Below, in pieces: positions 24,287 through 32,726 of a stretch of DNA of 64,000 nt. Under the pieces are notes generated by a model. It searched no databases. It had not been told where the DNA came from and saw only the letters and a list, made by a program, of their open reading frames with translations. Position numbers and translations under genes: made by a program. The DNA comes from BOG-908 sp965198915 (GTDB lineage Bacteria; Pseudomonadota; Alphaproteobacteria; Acetobacterales; Acetobacteraceae), in the NCBI GenBank assembly GCA_965198915.1, contig CBDAQC010000006.1, forward strand, positions 1 through 64,000. Direction: 5' to 3'. Each line of letters starts with the position of its first letter. Positions within the stretch are counted from its first letter, which is position 1.

Positions 24287-25945
24287 TTGACCGTATCACG
24301 CCACGCCGCTCTTGCGGTGATCGCATCCGCAATGGCGTACACCGCAGCCCATGCGCAAACACCATCCAGCACCGCCCCGTCTTCACCGCCGCCGGTCGAC
24401 TGCTCGAAAGATCCCGACCCCTACAAGAACTATTCCTGTCTGGACACCTATCTCGGCACCGATGTCGGCCAGCGCCTGCTCAACTACTACAAGTTGGAGT
24501 GGGGCCAATCCTCCGCTCCGTCCGACCCGAACGCGCCCCCGGGCCGCATCGCCGGCTGGCCCGCCACGCCGGAGACGACGCCGCCGATGCCGTTCACCGA
24601 ATGGCCGTATGGCGGCACCACCTCCATCGGCGTCTCCCGCCCTGCCTCCGTCGACAGCCCGCTCATGGTCGCCATCGCCAACACTTCGATCGGCCATTTC
24701 CTGAGCGACGCGCACATCCAGATCTACGGCTGGCTGGACCCCGGGTTTAACATCAGCACGAACAGCCAGAAACCGGCCGGCAACGCGCCGATCGCCTACG
24801 CTTACACGCCCAACACAGTACAGCTCGACCAGGCGGTGCTGTATATCGAACGCGTGCCGGACACGGTGCAGACGGACCATATAGATTGGGGCTTCCGCCT
24901 GTCCGGCCTGTACGGCGAAAACTACCGCTACACCACCGCCTACGGCGTGGCCAGCTATCAACTGTTGAAGCACAACAACTACAACGGTTATGACTTCCCG
25001 ATGGTGTACGCAGAGCTATACGTACCCGGCTTCTTCCACGGCGTGAACATACGTGTGGGCCGCTACATCTCGCTTCCGGACATCGAGGCGCAGCTGGCAC
25101 CGAACAACTACATGTACACCCACTCGCTGACCTACGCGGTGGACAACTACACCAACACCGGCATCGTGGCCACCACTGCCCTCACGCAGAACCTTTTCCT
25201 GCAAACCGGCGTGGAAGTGGGAACCGAAGCGGCCATCTGGCATGTCGACAAGCAGGAGACGAATTTCGACCCGAGCGTTCTCTACCCGAGCCGCACCTTC
25301 CCCAAGGACCCGGGCGCGCAGTTCCCTACCTTCACCGTATGTGTGCGCTACACCTGGAACGAGGGCCGCGACAACATCCAGCCTTGCGCCAACGGCATAA
25401 ACAGCGGCCGCTGGGGCTACAACAATCTGCAGTGGTACGGCCTGACCTACTACCATAAATTCAACGACCACTGGCACCTGGATGCGGAGTTCTACGATGA
25501 ATTCCAGCGTGGCGTGCCCAACGCCAACAACCCCACGGTGCAGACGATCTACGCCAATGGCGGCACGCCGTTCTCGCCGCAATACACGCCGGTCAACGGC
25601 CCAAACCTTGCCCACTGCAACAGCGTCACGGTGCTGCGCTGCACGGCATCGGGCATCGGCGTGACCGGCTACATCAACTACTCGCCCGATCCGCTGGACA
25701 ATTTCTCCTTCCGCCCGGAATACTACGCGGACCAGCAGGGCCAGCGCACCGGCACCAAGGCGGATTACTACGAGTTCTCGCTCGGCTGGCAGCATTGGCT
25801 CTCGCCGCAGGTGGAGATGCGTCCGGAAGTGGGCTACTACCGCTCGATCAACGCGTACGCGTTCAACGGCAATCCCACACACGGCATCGCGCCCGACAAG
25901 AACTATACGGTGTTTGCCGGCGGTGACCTGATCGTGCACTTCTGA
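24287..25945 (+). CDS. Outer-membrane beta-barrel protein (porin-2 type), TTG start
   Basis: A 552-aa barrel. The TTG at 24287 is chosen because it sits 6 bases after a strong GGAAGGAG (24274-24281) and opens directly into a signal peptide (LTVSRHAALAVIASAMAYTA, cleavage AHAQ). The upstream in-frame ATG at 24095 overlaps the divergent small membrane gene. The mature start has a Cys pair region (VDCSKDPDPYKNYSCLDTYLG); Tyr-rich strands and a terminal GGDLIVHF follow. It resembles the adjacent barrel family and may be a more distant paralog. Confidence 0.82.
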   Translation: MTVSRHAALAVIASAMAYTAAHAQTPSSTAPSSPPPVDCSKDPDPYKNYSCLDTYLGTDVGQRLLNYYKLEWGQSSAPSDPNAPPGRIAGWPATPETTPPMPFTEWPYGGTTSIGVSRPASVDSPLMVAIANTSIGHFLSDAHIQIYGWLDPGFNISTNSQKPAGNAPIAYAYTPNTVQLDQAVLYIERVPDTVQTDHIDWGFRLSGLYGENYRYTTAYGVASYQLLKHNNYNGYDFPMVYAELYVPGFFHGVNIRVGRYISLPDIEAQLAPNNYMYTHSLTYAVDNYTNTGIVATTALTQNLFLQTGVEVGTEAAIWHVDKQETNFDPSVLYPSRTFPKDPGAQFPTFTVCVRYTWNEGRDNIQPCANGINSGRWGYNNLQWYGLTYYHKFNDHWHLDAEFYDEFQRGVPNANNPTVQTIYANGGTPFSPQYTPVNGPNLAHCNSVTVLRCTASGIGVTGYINYSPDPLDNFSFRPEYYADQQGQRTGTKADYYEFSLGWQHWLSPQVEMRPEVGYYRSINAYAFNGNPTHGIAPDKNYTVFAGGDLIVHF

Positions 25946-25952
25946 GAAGGCG

Positions 25953-26142
25953 AGAAAGGAAGGCCTTCTTTTTCGAGAAAAAAAAGCAAAAAGCTTTGAT
26001 CCGCTGTCGCGGGAACGCTGAGACGGGTTGTAACCCACGTACTCGTTCCCGTCGGGTGCGCATCGCGAAAACGCACGCCGCAACAAACCGCGTAGCGCTC
26101 GCAAAGCTTTTGCTTACTTTTTCGAAGCAGGCCTTCCTTGCC
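25953..26142. repeat. Family A repeat copy 10 (complete, longest)
   Basis: Left arm 25956-25999 (GGCCTTCTTTTTCGAGAAAA, then AAGCTTTG), core about 100 bp, right arm about 26100-26142 (GCAAAGCTTTTGCTTACTTT). The core begins CCGCTGTCGCGGG and carries CGTCGGGTGCGCATCG, shared with copies 4 and 11. Confidence 0.9.
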
Positions 26143-26199
26143 TGCCCGCCTAACTCCGAAGCCTTGGCGTTCCGCCACGTTCCCCGTAAACCAGGCCCC

Positions 26200-27477
26200 A
26201 TGAAACGCCTGGCCTACGCAGCACTCCTGCTCACCGCCGCCGCCCAGGCCGCGCCGCCGCTACACGCCACGCTGCTGCGCCCCGCCCAGGTCTGGACCGC
26301 CGGCGAGCCGCTACACCAGAACTGGTCCGTGCTCGTCCAGGACGGCCGCATCGCCGCTTGCGGGCCCAACGCCACCATCCAGCCCCCGCCAGGCGCCGAG
26401 ATCATAGACCTGCCCGGCCAAACTTTGATCCCGGGCCTGATGGACATCCATTCGCACCTTTTCCTGCACCCCTATGACGAGGCGCCGTGGGACGATCAGG
26501 TGCTGAAGGAGGCCACCGCCTACCGCACCCTGCGCGCCGGCGGCCAGGCGGAAGCCACCCTGCTGTCCGGCTTCACCACGTTACGGGACCTGGGCACCGA
26601 GGGTGCCGGAGACGCCGACGTCTCGCTGAAGCAGGCGATCGAGGACGGCGTGATCCCCGGCCCCCGCCTGTTCGTGGTCACCCGCGCCATCGTGGCGCTG
26701 GGTGCCTACGGCCCGGCCGTGCGGGACTACCGGCGGGATATCGCACTGCCGCAAGGCGCCCAGGAAGCCAGCGGCGTGGACGGCATCGTGCGCGCCGTGC
26801 GCGAACAGGTGGCGCACGGTGCGGACTGGATAAAGCTCTACGCCGACTACCGCCTGGGCCCGGACGGCGAAGCGGTGCCCACCTTCTCGCAGGCGGAGCT
26901 GGACGCCGCCGTGCAGGCGGCACACGACCTGGGCCGCCACGTCGCCGTGCACACCACCAGTACGGAGGGCATGCGCCGCGCCGTGCAGGCCCGCGTGGAC
27001 ACCATAGAGCACGGCTGGGGCGGCACCGCCGCCATCTTCCGCCAGATGGCCGCCCAGGGCACCGCCTATCTGCCGACGCTGACGGCGGAAGAGGCCGTCT
27101 CCGAATACTTCCACCACTACACGCGCGGCGTCTCGCCGCCCACGCCGCAAATGGCGCAAGCCGCGGCCGCCTTCCGCCTGGCGCTGGCCAGCGGCGTCAC
27201 CATCGGCCTGGGCAGTGACGTGGGCGTCTTCACCCACGGCACCAACTGGCGCGAACTCGCCTGGCTGGTGCAGGACGGCATGACGCCCGTGCAGGCGCTC
27301 ACCGCCGCCACCGCCACGGATGCGCGCATACTGGGCCACGCCGGCGACCTAGGGCACGTGCAGGCCGGCTACCTGGCCGATCTGGTGGCCATGCCGGGTG
27401 ACCCTACGCAGGATCCGAGTGTGGCGGCGCATGTGGATTTCGTTATGAAAGCGGGCGTCGTGTACCGGCGGCCCTGA
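26200..27477 (+). CDS. Exported amidohydrolase (imidazolonepropionase/prolidase-like)
   Basis: A 425-aa amidohydrolase-superfamily enzyme with a signal peptide (MKRLAYAALLLTAAAQA). The metal-site motif is DIHSHLF after the GLMD strand. A lysine in WIKLYADY may be the carboxylated ligand. Histidines occur in HVAVHTTSTEG and EHGW, and GSDVGVFTHGTN holds the final Asp. It resembles exported metal-dependent dipeptidase/prolidase-like hydrolases (Sgx9260-type). ATG 26200 is preferred because the upstream extension is family A repeat sequence. Confidence 0.87.
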   Translation: MKRLAYAALLLTAAAQAAPPLHATLLRPAQVWTAGEPLHQNWSVLVQDGRIAACGPNATIQPPPGAEIIDLPGQTLIPGLMDIHSHLFLHPYDEAPWDDQVLKEATAYRTLRAGGQAEATLLSGFTTLRDLGTEGAGDADVSLKQAIEDGVIPGPRLFVVTRAIVALGAYGPAVRDYRRDIALPQGAQEASGVDGIVRAVREQVAHGADWIKLYADYRLGPDGEAVPTFSQAELDAAVQAAHDLGRHVAVHTTSTEGMRRAVQARVDTIEHGWGGTAAIFRQMAAQGTAYLPTLTAEEAVSEYFHHYTRGVSPPTPQMAQAAAAFRLALASGVTIGLGSDVGVFTHGTNWRELAWLVQDGMTPVQALTAATATDARILGHAGDLGHVQAGYLADLVAMPGDPTQDPSVAAHVDFVMKAGVVYRRP

Positions 27478-27479
27478 AG

Positions 27480-27627
27480 GAAGGAAGCAGTTCTTTTTTG
27501 AAAAAAAGAACCAAAAAACTTTTATCTCCGTCGGGTGCGCGTCGGGGAGACGTACGCTTCAGCGAACCGCGACAGCGCAGAGAGAAGCTTTTTGCTTCTT
27601 TCTCTCGAAAAAGAAGGCCTTCCTTCC
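27480..27627. repeat. Family A repeat copy 11 (complete)
   Basis: The left arm has the GTTC/GAAC stem (CAGTTCTTTTTTGAAAAAAA, then GAACC). The right arm has CTTC/GAAG (GCTTCTTTCTCTCGAAAAAG). The two arms are of different stem types yet each is internally paired. The core carries CGTCGGGTGCGCGTCG. Between the amidohydrolase and penicillin-acylase-like genes. Confidence 0.92.
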
Positions 27628-27637
27628 AGGAGTCCCA

Positions 27638-29812
27638 ATGCGCCCGAAAACGCTAGCCCTCCTTGCAACCCTCGCCGCCCACAATGCCCACGCCCAGGCA
27701 ACAATCACGCGCGACAATTGGGGCATAGCGCACGTGCACGGCCACACGGACGCGCAAGCCGCCTTCGGTGCGATGTACGCCCAGGCGGAAGACGACTTCA
27801 ACCGCATCGAAATGAACTACCTCACCGCCCTCGGCCGTCTGAGCGAGGCCGAAGGCGAGTCGGCACTCGCACAGGATTTGCGCGCCAGGCTGTATGTGGA
27901 TCCGGCGGACCTGCAGGCGCGCTACACAAAATGCCCGCCCGCGCTGCAGGCGCTGATGCGCGGCTGGGCAGACGGGCTGAACGCCTACCTCGCCGCCCAT
28001 CCCGCCACCCACCCGAAAGTGCTGACCCGCTTCGAGCCATGGATGGCGCTGGCGTTTTCCGAAGGCAGCATAGGCGGCGACATCGAGCGCATTCCGCTCG
28101 CCGAACTCGCCGCGTTCTACGGCCTGCCAAAACCGCAGCTGGCGCTGCTGGACCGCGAAGGCTCCGCCGAACCCACCGGGTCCAACGGCATCGCCATCGC
28201 CGCGCAGAACACCCGTGACCACCACGCGCTTCTGCTGATCAACCCGCACACGTCCTTCTATTTCCGCGCGGAATTGCAGATGTCCAGCGACGAGGGCCTG
28301 AACGCCTATGGTGCGGCCACCTGGGGGCAGTTCTTCCTGTATCAGGGCTTCAACGAACATCTCGGCTGGATGCACACTTCCAGCACGTCGGACGCGGTCG
28401 ACTTCTTTCAGGAGACCATCGTCCGCAAAGCTGCTGACTTGTTCACGCGTTACGGTAACGCGCTGCGTCCGGTCACCGCCTCCCAGGTGACGCTTGCCTA
28501 TCGCAAGCCGGACGGCAGCACCGCCACACGACGCTTCACCATCTACAAGACCACCCACGGGCCGGTGATCGCCAAACTGCCTGACGGGCGCTGGACGAGT
28601 GTGGCCATGATGTTCCGTCCGGAAGCCGCACTGGAGCAGTCCTTCGCCCTGACCAAGGCGCAGGATTTCACCGGATACATGAAAGCGATGGCGCTGCAGG
28701 CCAATACCTCCAACAACACGGTCTATGCCGATGCCGGCGGCCACATCGCCTATCTGCACCCGCAATTCATCCCGCGCCGGAACGCGCAGTTCGACTACAC
28801 GAAGCCGGTGGACGGCGCCGACCCGCGCACCGACTGGCACGGCCTGCACACGCTGGACCAGGTGCCGCATCTGTTCGATCCCGCCACCGGCTGGATACAG
28901 AACACCAATGACTGGCCCTTCAGCGCCGCCGGCTCGGCCAGCCCGCGCGCACAATATTTTCCGCGCTACATGGACACCGAAGGCGAGAACATGCGCGGCC
29001 TGCACGCAATCGCGCTGCTGAAAGGCCGCACCGGATTTACGCTGGACTCCCTCGTCCACGCCGCGTTCGACAGTGCGCAGCCCGGCTTCGACATCCTGCT
29101 CCCGCATTTAGTAGACGCCTACGACCACCTGGGCAACGCCGACCCCGCACGCGCCCGCCTGGCTGGCCAGATGGACGTGCTGCGCCACTGGGACAGGCGC
29201 TGGGACGCCGGCTCGGTCGCCACCACGCTGGCGGTATATTGGGGCGAGGCGCTGTGGCGCGCCGCGGGCCAGAAGCCGCACAGCGCCGCCGTCTCGGATT
29301 ACGACGCCGTCCTGGCGCATACGACGTCCGCGCAGATGCTGGCGGCATTGGACGACGCCTCCACCAGGCTCACCCAGGATTTCGGCACCTGGCGCACGCC
29401 CTGGGGGCAGGTGAACCGCTTTCAGCGCCGGACGGACGACCTGGTGCAGCCGTTCAGCGACGCGGCGCCCAGCCTGCCGGTGGGCTTCACCTCCGGCCAA
29501 TGGGGCTCGCTGGCCTCCATCAGCGGCCCACAGCCGCCCACGCTGAAACGCCGCTACGGCAGCGCCGGCAACAGCTTCGTGGCGGCGGTGGAGTTCGGCC
29601 CGCGCGTGCGCGCCGTGGCGGTGACGGCCGGCGGCGAAAGCGGCGACCCGCGCTCGCCGCATTTCACCGACCAGTCGGTGGCTTACACGACGGGCGCGTT
29701 GCGGCCGGTGTATTTCTACCCGGACGAGCTGGCGGGGCATACGGCGCGTACCTACGAGGTAGGAAGGCCAGGGGCCTTGCCCCTGGACCCCGCTAAGGAC
29801 AGTCGTCCTTAG
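27638..29812 (+). CDS. Penicillin acylase-family N-terminal nucleophile hydrolase
   Basis: A 724-aa periplasmic Ntn-hydrolase precursor with a signal peptide (to AHAQ, residue 20). The autocatalytic site is Gly181-Ser182-Asn183 in EPTGSNGIA; Ser182 would become the N-terminal nucleophile of the beta chain. The N-terminal NWGIAHVHG and the DHHALLLINPHTSF strand match acyl-homoserine-lactone acylase and penicillin acylase relatives, but the substrate cannot be told. The last codons and the TAG stop lie inside family B copy 3, which encodes RPGALPLDPAKDSRP, so the native C-terminus has been replaced. Confidence 0.88.
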   Translation: MRPKTLALLATLAAHNAHAQATITRDNWGIAHVHGHTDAQAAFGAMYAQAEDDFNRIEMNYLTALGRLSEAEGESALAQDLRARLYVDPADLQARYTKCPPALQALMRGWADGLNAYLAAHPATHPKVLTRFEPWMALAFSEGSIGGDIERIPLAELAAFYGLPKPQLALLDREGSAEPTGSNGIAIAAQNTRDHHALLLINPHTSFYFRAELQMSSDEGLNAYGAATWGQFFLYQGFNEHLGWMHTSSTSDAVDFFQETIVRKAADLFTRYGNALRPVTASQVTLAYRKPDGSTATRRFTIYKTTHGPVIAKLPDGRWTSVAMMFRPEAALEQSFALTKAQDFTGYMKAMALQANTSNNTVYADAGGHIAYLHPQFIPRRNAQFDYTKPVDGADPRTDWHGLHTLDQVPHLFDPATGWIQNTNDWPFSAAGSASPRAQYFPRYMDTEGENMRGLHAIALLKGRTGFTLDSLVHAAFDSAQPGFDILLPHLVDAYDHLGNADPARARLAGQMDVLRHWDRRWDAGSVATTLAVYWGEALWRAAGQKPHSAAVSDYDAVLAHTTSAQMLAALDDASTRLTQDFGTWRTPWGQVNRFQRRTDDLVQPFSDAAPSLPVGFTSGQWGSLASISGPQPPTLKRRYGSAGNSFVAAVEFGPRVRAVAVTAGGESGDPRSPHFTDQSVAYTTGALRPVYFYPDELAGHTARTYEVGRPGALPLDPAKDSRP

Positions 29813-29875
29813 AACCTATCTATACGCACGCAAACGAAATGGGGTTTGGGGCAGAGCCCCGACCTTGCCCACGTA
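29760..29875 (+). repeat. Family B GC-rich repeat copy 3
   Basis: Forward copy: GGCCAGGGGCCTTGCCCCTG, then AAGGACAGTCGTCCTTAGAA, then ACGCACGCAAACGAAATGGG and GGGGCAGAGCCCCGACCTTG. AAGGAC/GTCCTT is a perfect small stem whose TAG stops the penicillin-acylase-like frame. It lies between that gene and the nitrilase gene. Confidence 0.9.
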
Positions 29876-29916
29876 AGCCCTTGCCATCCACCCCTCGCCC
29901 GCGCCAGTGAGTCCCC

Positions 29917-30717
29917 ATGCGCGTAGCCCTCCTGCAAGGACCCGAAGCACCTGGCCCGAAATCCGCCATGCTGGCCGCCCTGCGCCGTGCTGCCACACAG
30001 GCCGCGTCCGACGGCGCACAGCTCCTGGTGCTGCCCGAACTGTTCCTCACCGGCTACAACATCGGTGCCGACGCCCTCCACGCGCTGGCCGAACCCGCAG
30101 ACGGCCCGTCCGCCACGCAGGCAGCCGCCATCGCCCACCAATCCGGCGTGGCCCTGCTCTACGGCTACCCAGAGCGCGGCGCGGACGGCCGCCTCTACAA
30201 CAGCGCCCTGCTGCTCGGCCCCACAGGCGAAACACTCGCGAACTACCGCAAAACGCATCTGTTCGGCGATGGCGAGCGCCAAACCTTCAGCCCGGGCCAG
30301 GAGCCATTCGTCCTGGCGGAGCTGGCGGGCAGGCGCATAGGCGTGTTGATCTGCTACGACGTGGAATTCCCTGAACTGGTACGCGGGCTGGCCCTGCGCG
30401 GCGCCGAACTGGTCGCCGTGCCGACCGCGCTGATGGCACCGTATCATTTCGTGCCGCGCATGATGCTCCCCGTGCGCGGCTTCGAGAACCAGATATTCCT
30501 CATCTACGCCAACCGAACCGGCACGGAAGCCGGCATGACTTATGTCGGCGAAAGCTGCATCGTCGCACCGGATGGCAGCGTGCTCGCGCGCGCCGGCGCC
30601 GGTGAAACCCTGCTCACGGCAACCCTGGACGATGCGGCGATGGCCTGCTCGCGAGAAGCCAACACGTATCTCCGGGACCGGCAGCCACACCACTACAGCG
30701 AGCCGGGCCCCGTCTGA
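29917..30717 (+). CDS. Carbon-nitrogen hydrolase (nitrilase superfamily, amidase-like)
   Basis: A 266-aa nitrilase-fold enzyme with the complete catalytic set: Glu41 (LPELFLTGY), Lys112 (YRKTHLFG) and Cys146 (LICYDVEFPE). Branches with this length hydrolyse amides or carbamoyl groups as well as nitriles. The stop overlaps the start of the flavin amine oxidase gene (TGATG, 30715-30719), so the two are translated together. If the neighbour is an amino-acid monooxygenase, this enzyme would hydrolyse the amide it produces; that is inference from context. Confidence 0.9.
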   Translation: MRVALLQGPEAPGPKSAMLAALRRAATQAASDGAQLLVLPELFLTGYNIGADALHALAEPADGPSATQAAAIAHQSGVALLYGYPERGADGRLYNSALLLGPTGETLANYRKTHLFGDGERQTFSPGQEPFVLAELAGRRIGVLICYDVEFPELVRGLALRGAELVAVPTALMAPYHFVPRMMLPVRGFENQIFLIYANRTGTEAGMTYVGESCIVAPDGSVLARAGAGETLLTATLDDAAMACSREANTYLRDRQPHHYSEPGPV

Positions 30718-32405
30718 TGAGTGTGCTACACCCCGAGACGCGGGAGACCGCGCACGCCCGGCGCGCCATCACCACCTTCGGCCCCGACTTCCCGTTCCCC
30801 TATGACGACTGGCTGCGCAGCCAGGCCGGCCTGGGCGTGCTGCCGCCTAACATGCTTGGCCGCGAAGTGGCGATCGTCGGCGGCGGCATCGCCGGAGTCG
30901 TCGCCGCCTACGAACTGATGAAGCTCGGCTGCAAGCCGGTCCTCTACGAAGCCGGCCGCCTCGGCGGCCGCCTGCGCAGCGAGGCCTTCGAGGGCGATAG
31001 CGGCATCATCGCCGAGCTCGGCGGCATGCGCTTCCCAAAATCTTCCGTCTGCTTCTACCACTATCTCGACCTCGTCGGCCTCGGCACGCAGCCCTTTCCC
31101 AACCCGCTCGATCCCGCCACGCCCTCGACCCTGCTCGATCTGGAAGGCGACCAGGTCTACGTCGAAGGCGACGCCAACCTGCCGCCGGTGCTGCGCGAAA
31201 TCTCCGCCGCCTGGCGAGACGCGCTGGAGGAGCACGCCGATTTCAGCGCGGTACAGCACGCCATACGCACGCGTGACGTCCCCACCCTGAAGCAGCTCTG
31301 GAACCGCCTCGTCCCGCTCTGGGACGAACGCACGTTCTACGACTTTGTGGCCACGTCACGCGCGTTCCAAAGCCACCCGTTCCGCCACCGCGAGATCTTC
31401 GGCCAGGTCGGCTTCGGCACCGGCGGCTGGGACAGCGACTTCCCCAACTCCATGCTGGAAATCCTCCGCGTCGCCTTCACCAACCTGGACGAGGACCAGC
31501 GCCTGGTCGTGGGCGGCGTCGAGCAACTGCCACGCCGCCTCTGGGCCCACGCGCCCACACGCTGCGTGCACTGGCCCGCCGGCACCTCGCTCAGCACCCT
31601 GCACCAGGGCTCGCCCAAGCCGGGCGTGGCCAGGATCGCCCGCCACGGCGCCGACATCGCCATTATCGACCGCTGGGGCGGCACCCGGACCTACCCCGCC
31701 GTGCTCGTCACCTGCCAGTCCTGGCTGCTCACCACCCATATCGACACCGACGAGAGCCTGCTCTCCCACCCGCTCTGGATGGCGCTGGACCGCACCCGCT
31801 ACATGCAGTCGTCGAAGACCTTCGTCATGGTGGACCGCCCGTTCTGGCGCGACCGCGACCCCCAGACCGGCCGCTACGCCATGAGCATGACGCTGACCGA
31901 CCGCCTGACCCGCGGCACCTATCTGTTCGACGAAGGAGAGGGCAAACCCGCCAGCATCTGTCTGTCCTATTCCTGGATGGGCGACGCGCTGAAAGTGCTG
32001 CCCTTGCCGGTGGACCAGCGCGTGTCGCTGATGCTGCGCGCGCTGTCCAAGGTCTATCCGAACGTGGACATCGCCAGCCACGTCATCGGTAACCCGATCA
32101 CCGTATCCTGGGAATCCGACCCCAACTTTCTGGGCGCCTTCAAGGGCGCGCTACCCGGCCACTACCGCTACAACCACCGCATGTACTGCCACTTCATGCA
32201 GGACGAGAAACCCCCGGCCGAACGCGGCCTGTTCCTGGCCGGCGACGGTATTTCCTGGACGCCCGCCTGGGCGGAAGGGGCGATCACCACCGCGCTGAAC
32301 GCCGTCTGGGGCATCGTGCACCACCTCGGCGGCGCCAGCGCGCCGGACAACCCGGGCCCGGGGGATGTGTTCGCGGAGATCGGCCCCATGGCGTTGCCGG
32401 GCTGA
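30717..32405 (+). CDS. FAD-dependent amine oxidase/tryptophan 2-monooxygenase-like
   Basis: A 562-aa flavoprotein. The FAD-binding GxGxxG is at about residues 51-70 (VAIVGGGIAGVVAAYEL), followed by the EAGRLGGRLRS motif and an AELGGMRFP flavin-contact loop. The C-terminal FAD motif is GLFLAGDGISWTPAWAEGAI. Length, the long N-terminal extension before the FAD site and SWTPAWAEGA are typical of the tryptophan/phenylalanine 2-monooxygenase branch rather than small monoamine oxidases. It starts within the stop of the nitrilase gene. Confidence 0.87.
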   Translation: MSVLHPETRETAHARRAITTFGPDFPFPYDDWLRSQAGLGVLPPNMLGREVAIVGGGIAGVVAAYELMKLGCKPVLYEAGRLGGRLRSEAFEGDSGIIAELGGMRFPKSSVCFYHYLDLVGLGTQPFPNPLDPATPSTLLDLEGDQVYVEGDANLPPVLREISAAWRDALEEHADFSAVQHAIRTRDVPTLKQLWNRLVPLWDERTFYDFVATSRAFQSHPFRHREIFGQVGFGTGGWDSDFPNSMLEILRVAFTNLDEDQRLVVGGVEQLPRRLWAHAPTRCVHWPAGTSLSTLHQGSPKPGVARIARHGADIAIIDRWGGTRTYPAVLVTCQSWLLTTHIDTDESLLSHPLWMALDRTRYMQSSKTFVMVDRPFWRDRDPQTGRYAMSMTLTDRLTRGTYLFDEGEGKPASICLSYSWMGDALKVLPLPVDQRVSLMLRALSKVYPNVDIASHVIGNPITVSWESDPNFLGAFKGALPGHYRYNHRMYCHFMQDEKPPAERGLFLAGDGISWTPAWAEGAITTALNAVWGIVHHLGGASAPDNPGPGDVFAEIGPMALPG

Positions 32406-32412
32406 CGCGAAA

Positions 32413-32572
32413 GCGAGCAAGACCTTCTTTTTTGAAGAAAAGAAGCAAAAAACTTTCATCTCCCCGCATCTGCACCAGCCGGGTGCTCAGGGATATGCCG
32501 CGCCGCTCCAACGTCGGGTAAGCAAAAGTTTTTTGCTTCTTTTTTTCAAAAAAGAAGGCCTTCCTTCCTCCC
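32413..32572. repeat. Family A repeat copy 12 (complete)
   Basis: The left arm (32420-32456) and right arm (32521-32565) both carry the CTTC/GAAG stem (CTTCTTTTTTGAAGAAAAGA on the left; GCTTCTTTTTTTCAAAAAAG on the right). Core about 65 bp. It follows the amine oxidase stop and ends about 30 bp before the tRNA-Arg gene. Confidence 0.92.
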
Positions 32573-32603
32573 CCCAACCCGCATGGTGTAGAACACCTAC
32601 GGC

Positions 32604-32680
32604 GTCTCCGTAGCTCAGCAGGATAGAGCACAGGATTCCTAATCCTGGGGCCGTGGGTTCGAATCCCGCCGGGGACACCA
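32604..32680 (+). tRNA. tRNA-Arg (CCT)
   Basis: A 77-nt tRNA with encoded CCA. The acceptor GTCTCCG (32604-32610) pairs with CGGGGAC near the 3' end with one G-T wobble. D-arm TAGCTCAGCAGGATAGAGCA and T-arm GTGGGTTCGAATCCCGC are canonical. The anticodon stem CAGGA/TCCTG holds the loop TTCCTAA, giving anticodon CCT, which reads the rare Arg codon AGG. Confidence 0.97.
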
Positions 32681-32693
32681 CTCTACGCAACCC

Positions 32694-32717
32694 GGCCCGG
32701 CGGCATCCCGCCGGGCC
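32694..32717. terminator. GC-rich hairpin between tRNA-Arg and porin
   Basis: A perfect 10-bp stem GGCCCGGCGG/CCGCCGGGCC with loop CATC, located between the 3' end of the tRNA and the convergent porin gene. It could end transcription from both sides. There is no clear T-run, so intrinsic termination is uncertain. Confidence 0.5.
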
Positions 32718-32726
32718 CCGCCGCGC

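Noticed and set aside
25996..26199. In-frame N-terminal extension of the exported amidohydrolase
   Set aside because: It covers family A copy 10 and hides a clean signal peptide that begins at 26200. Unlike ccmH, a good ATG exists after the repeat, so translation of the repeat is not needed.
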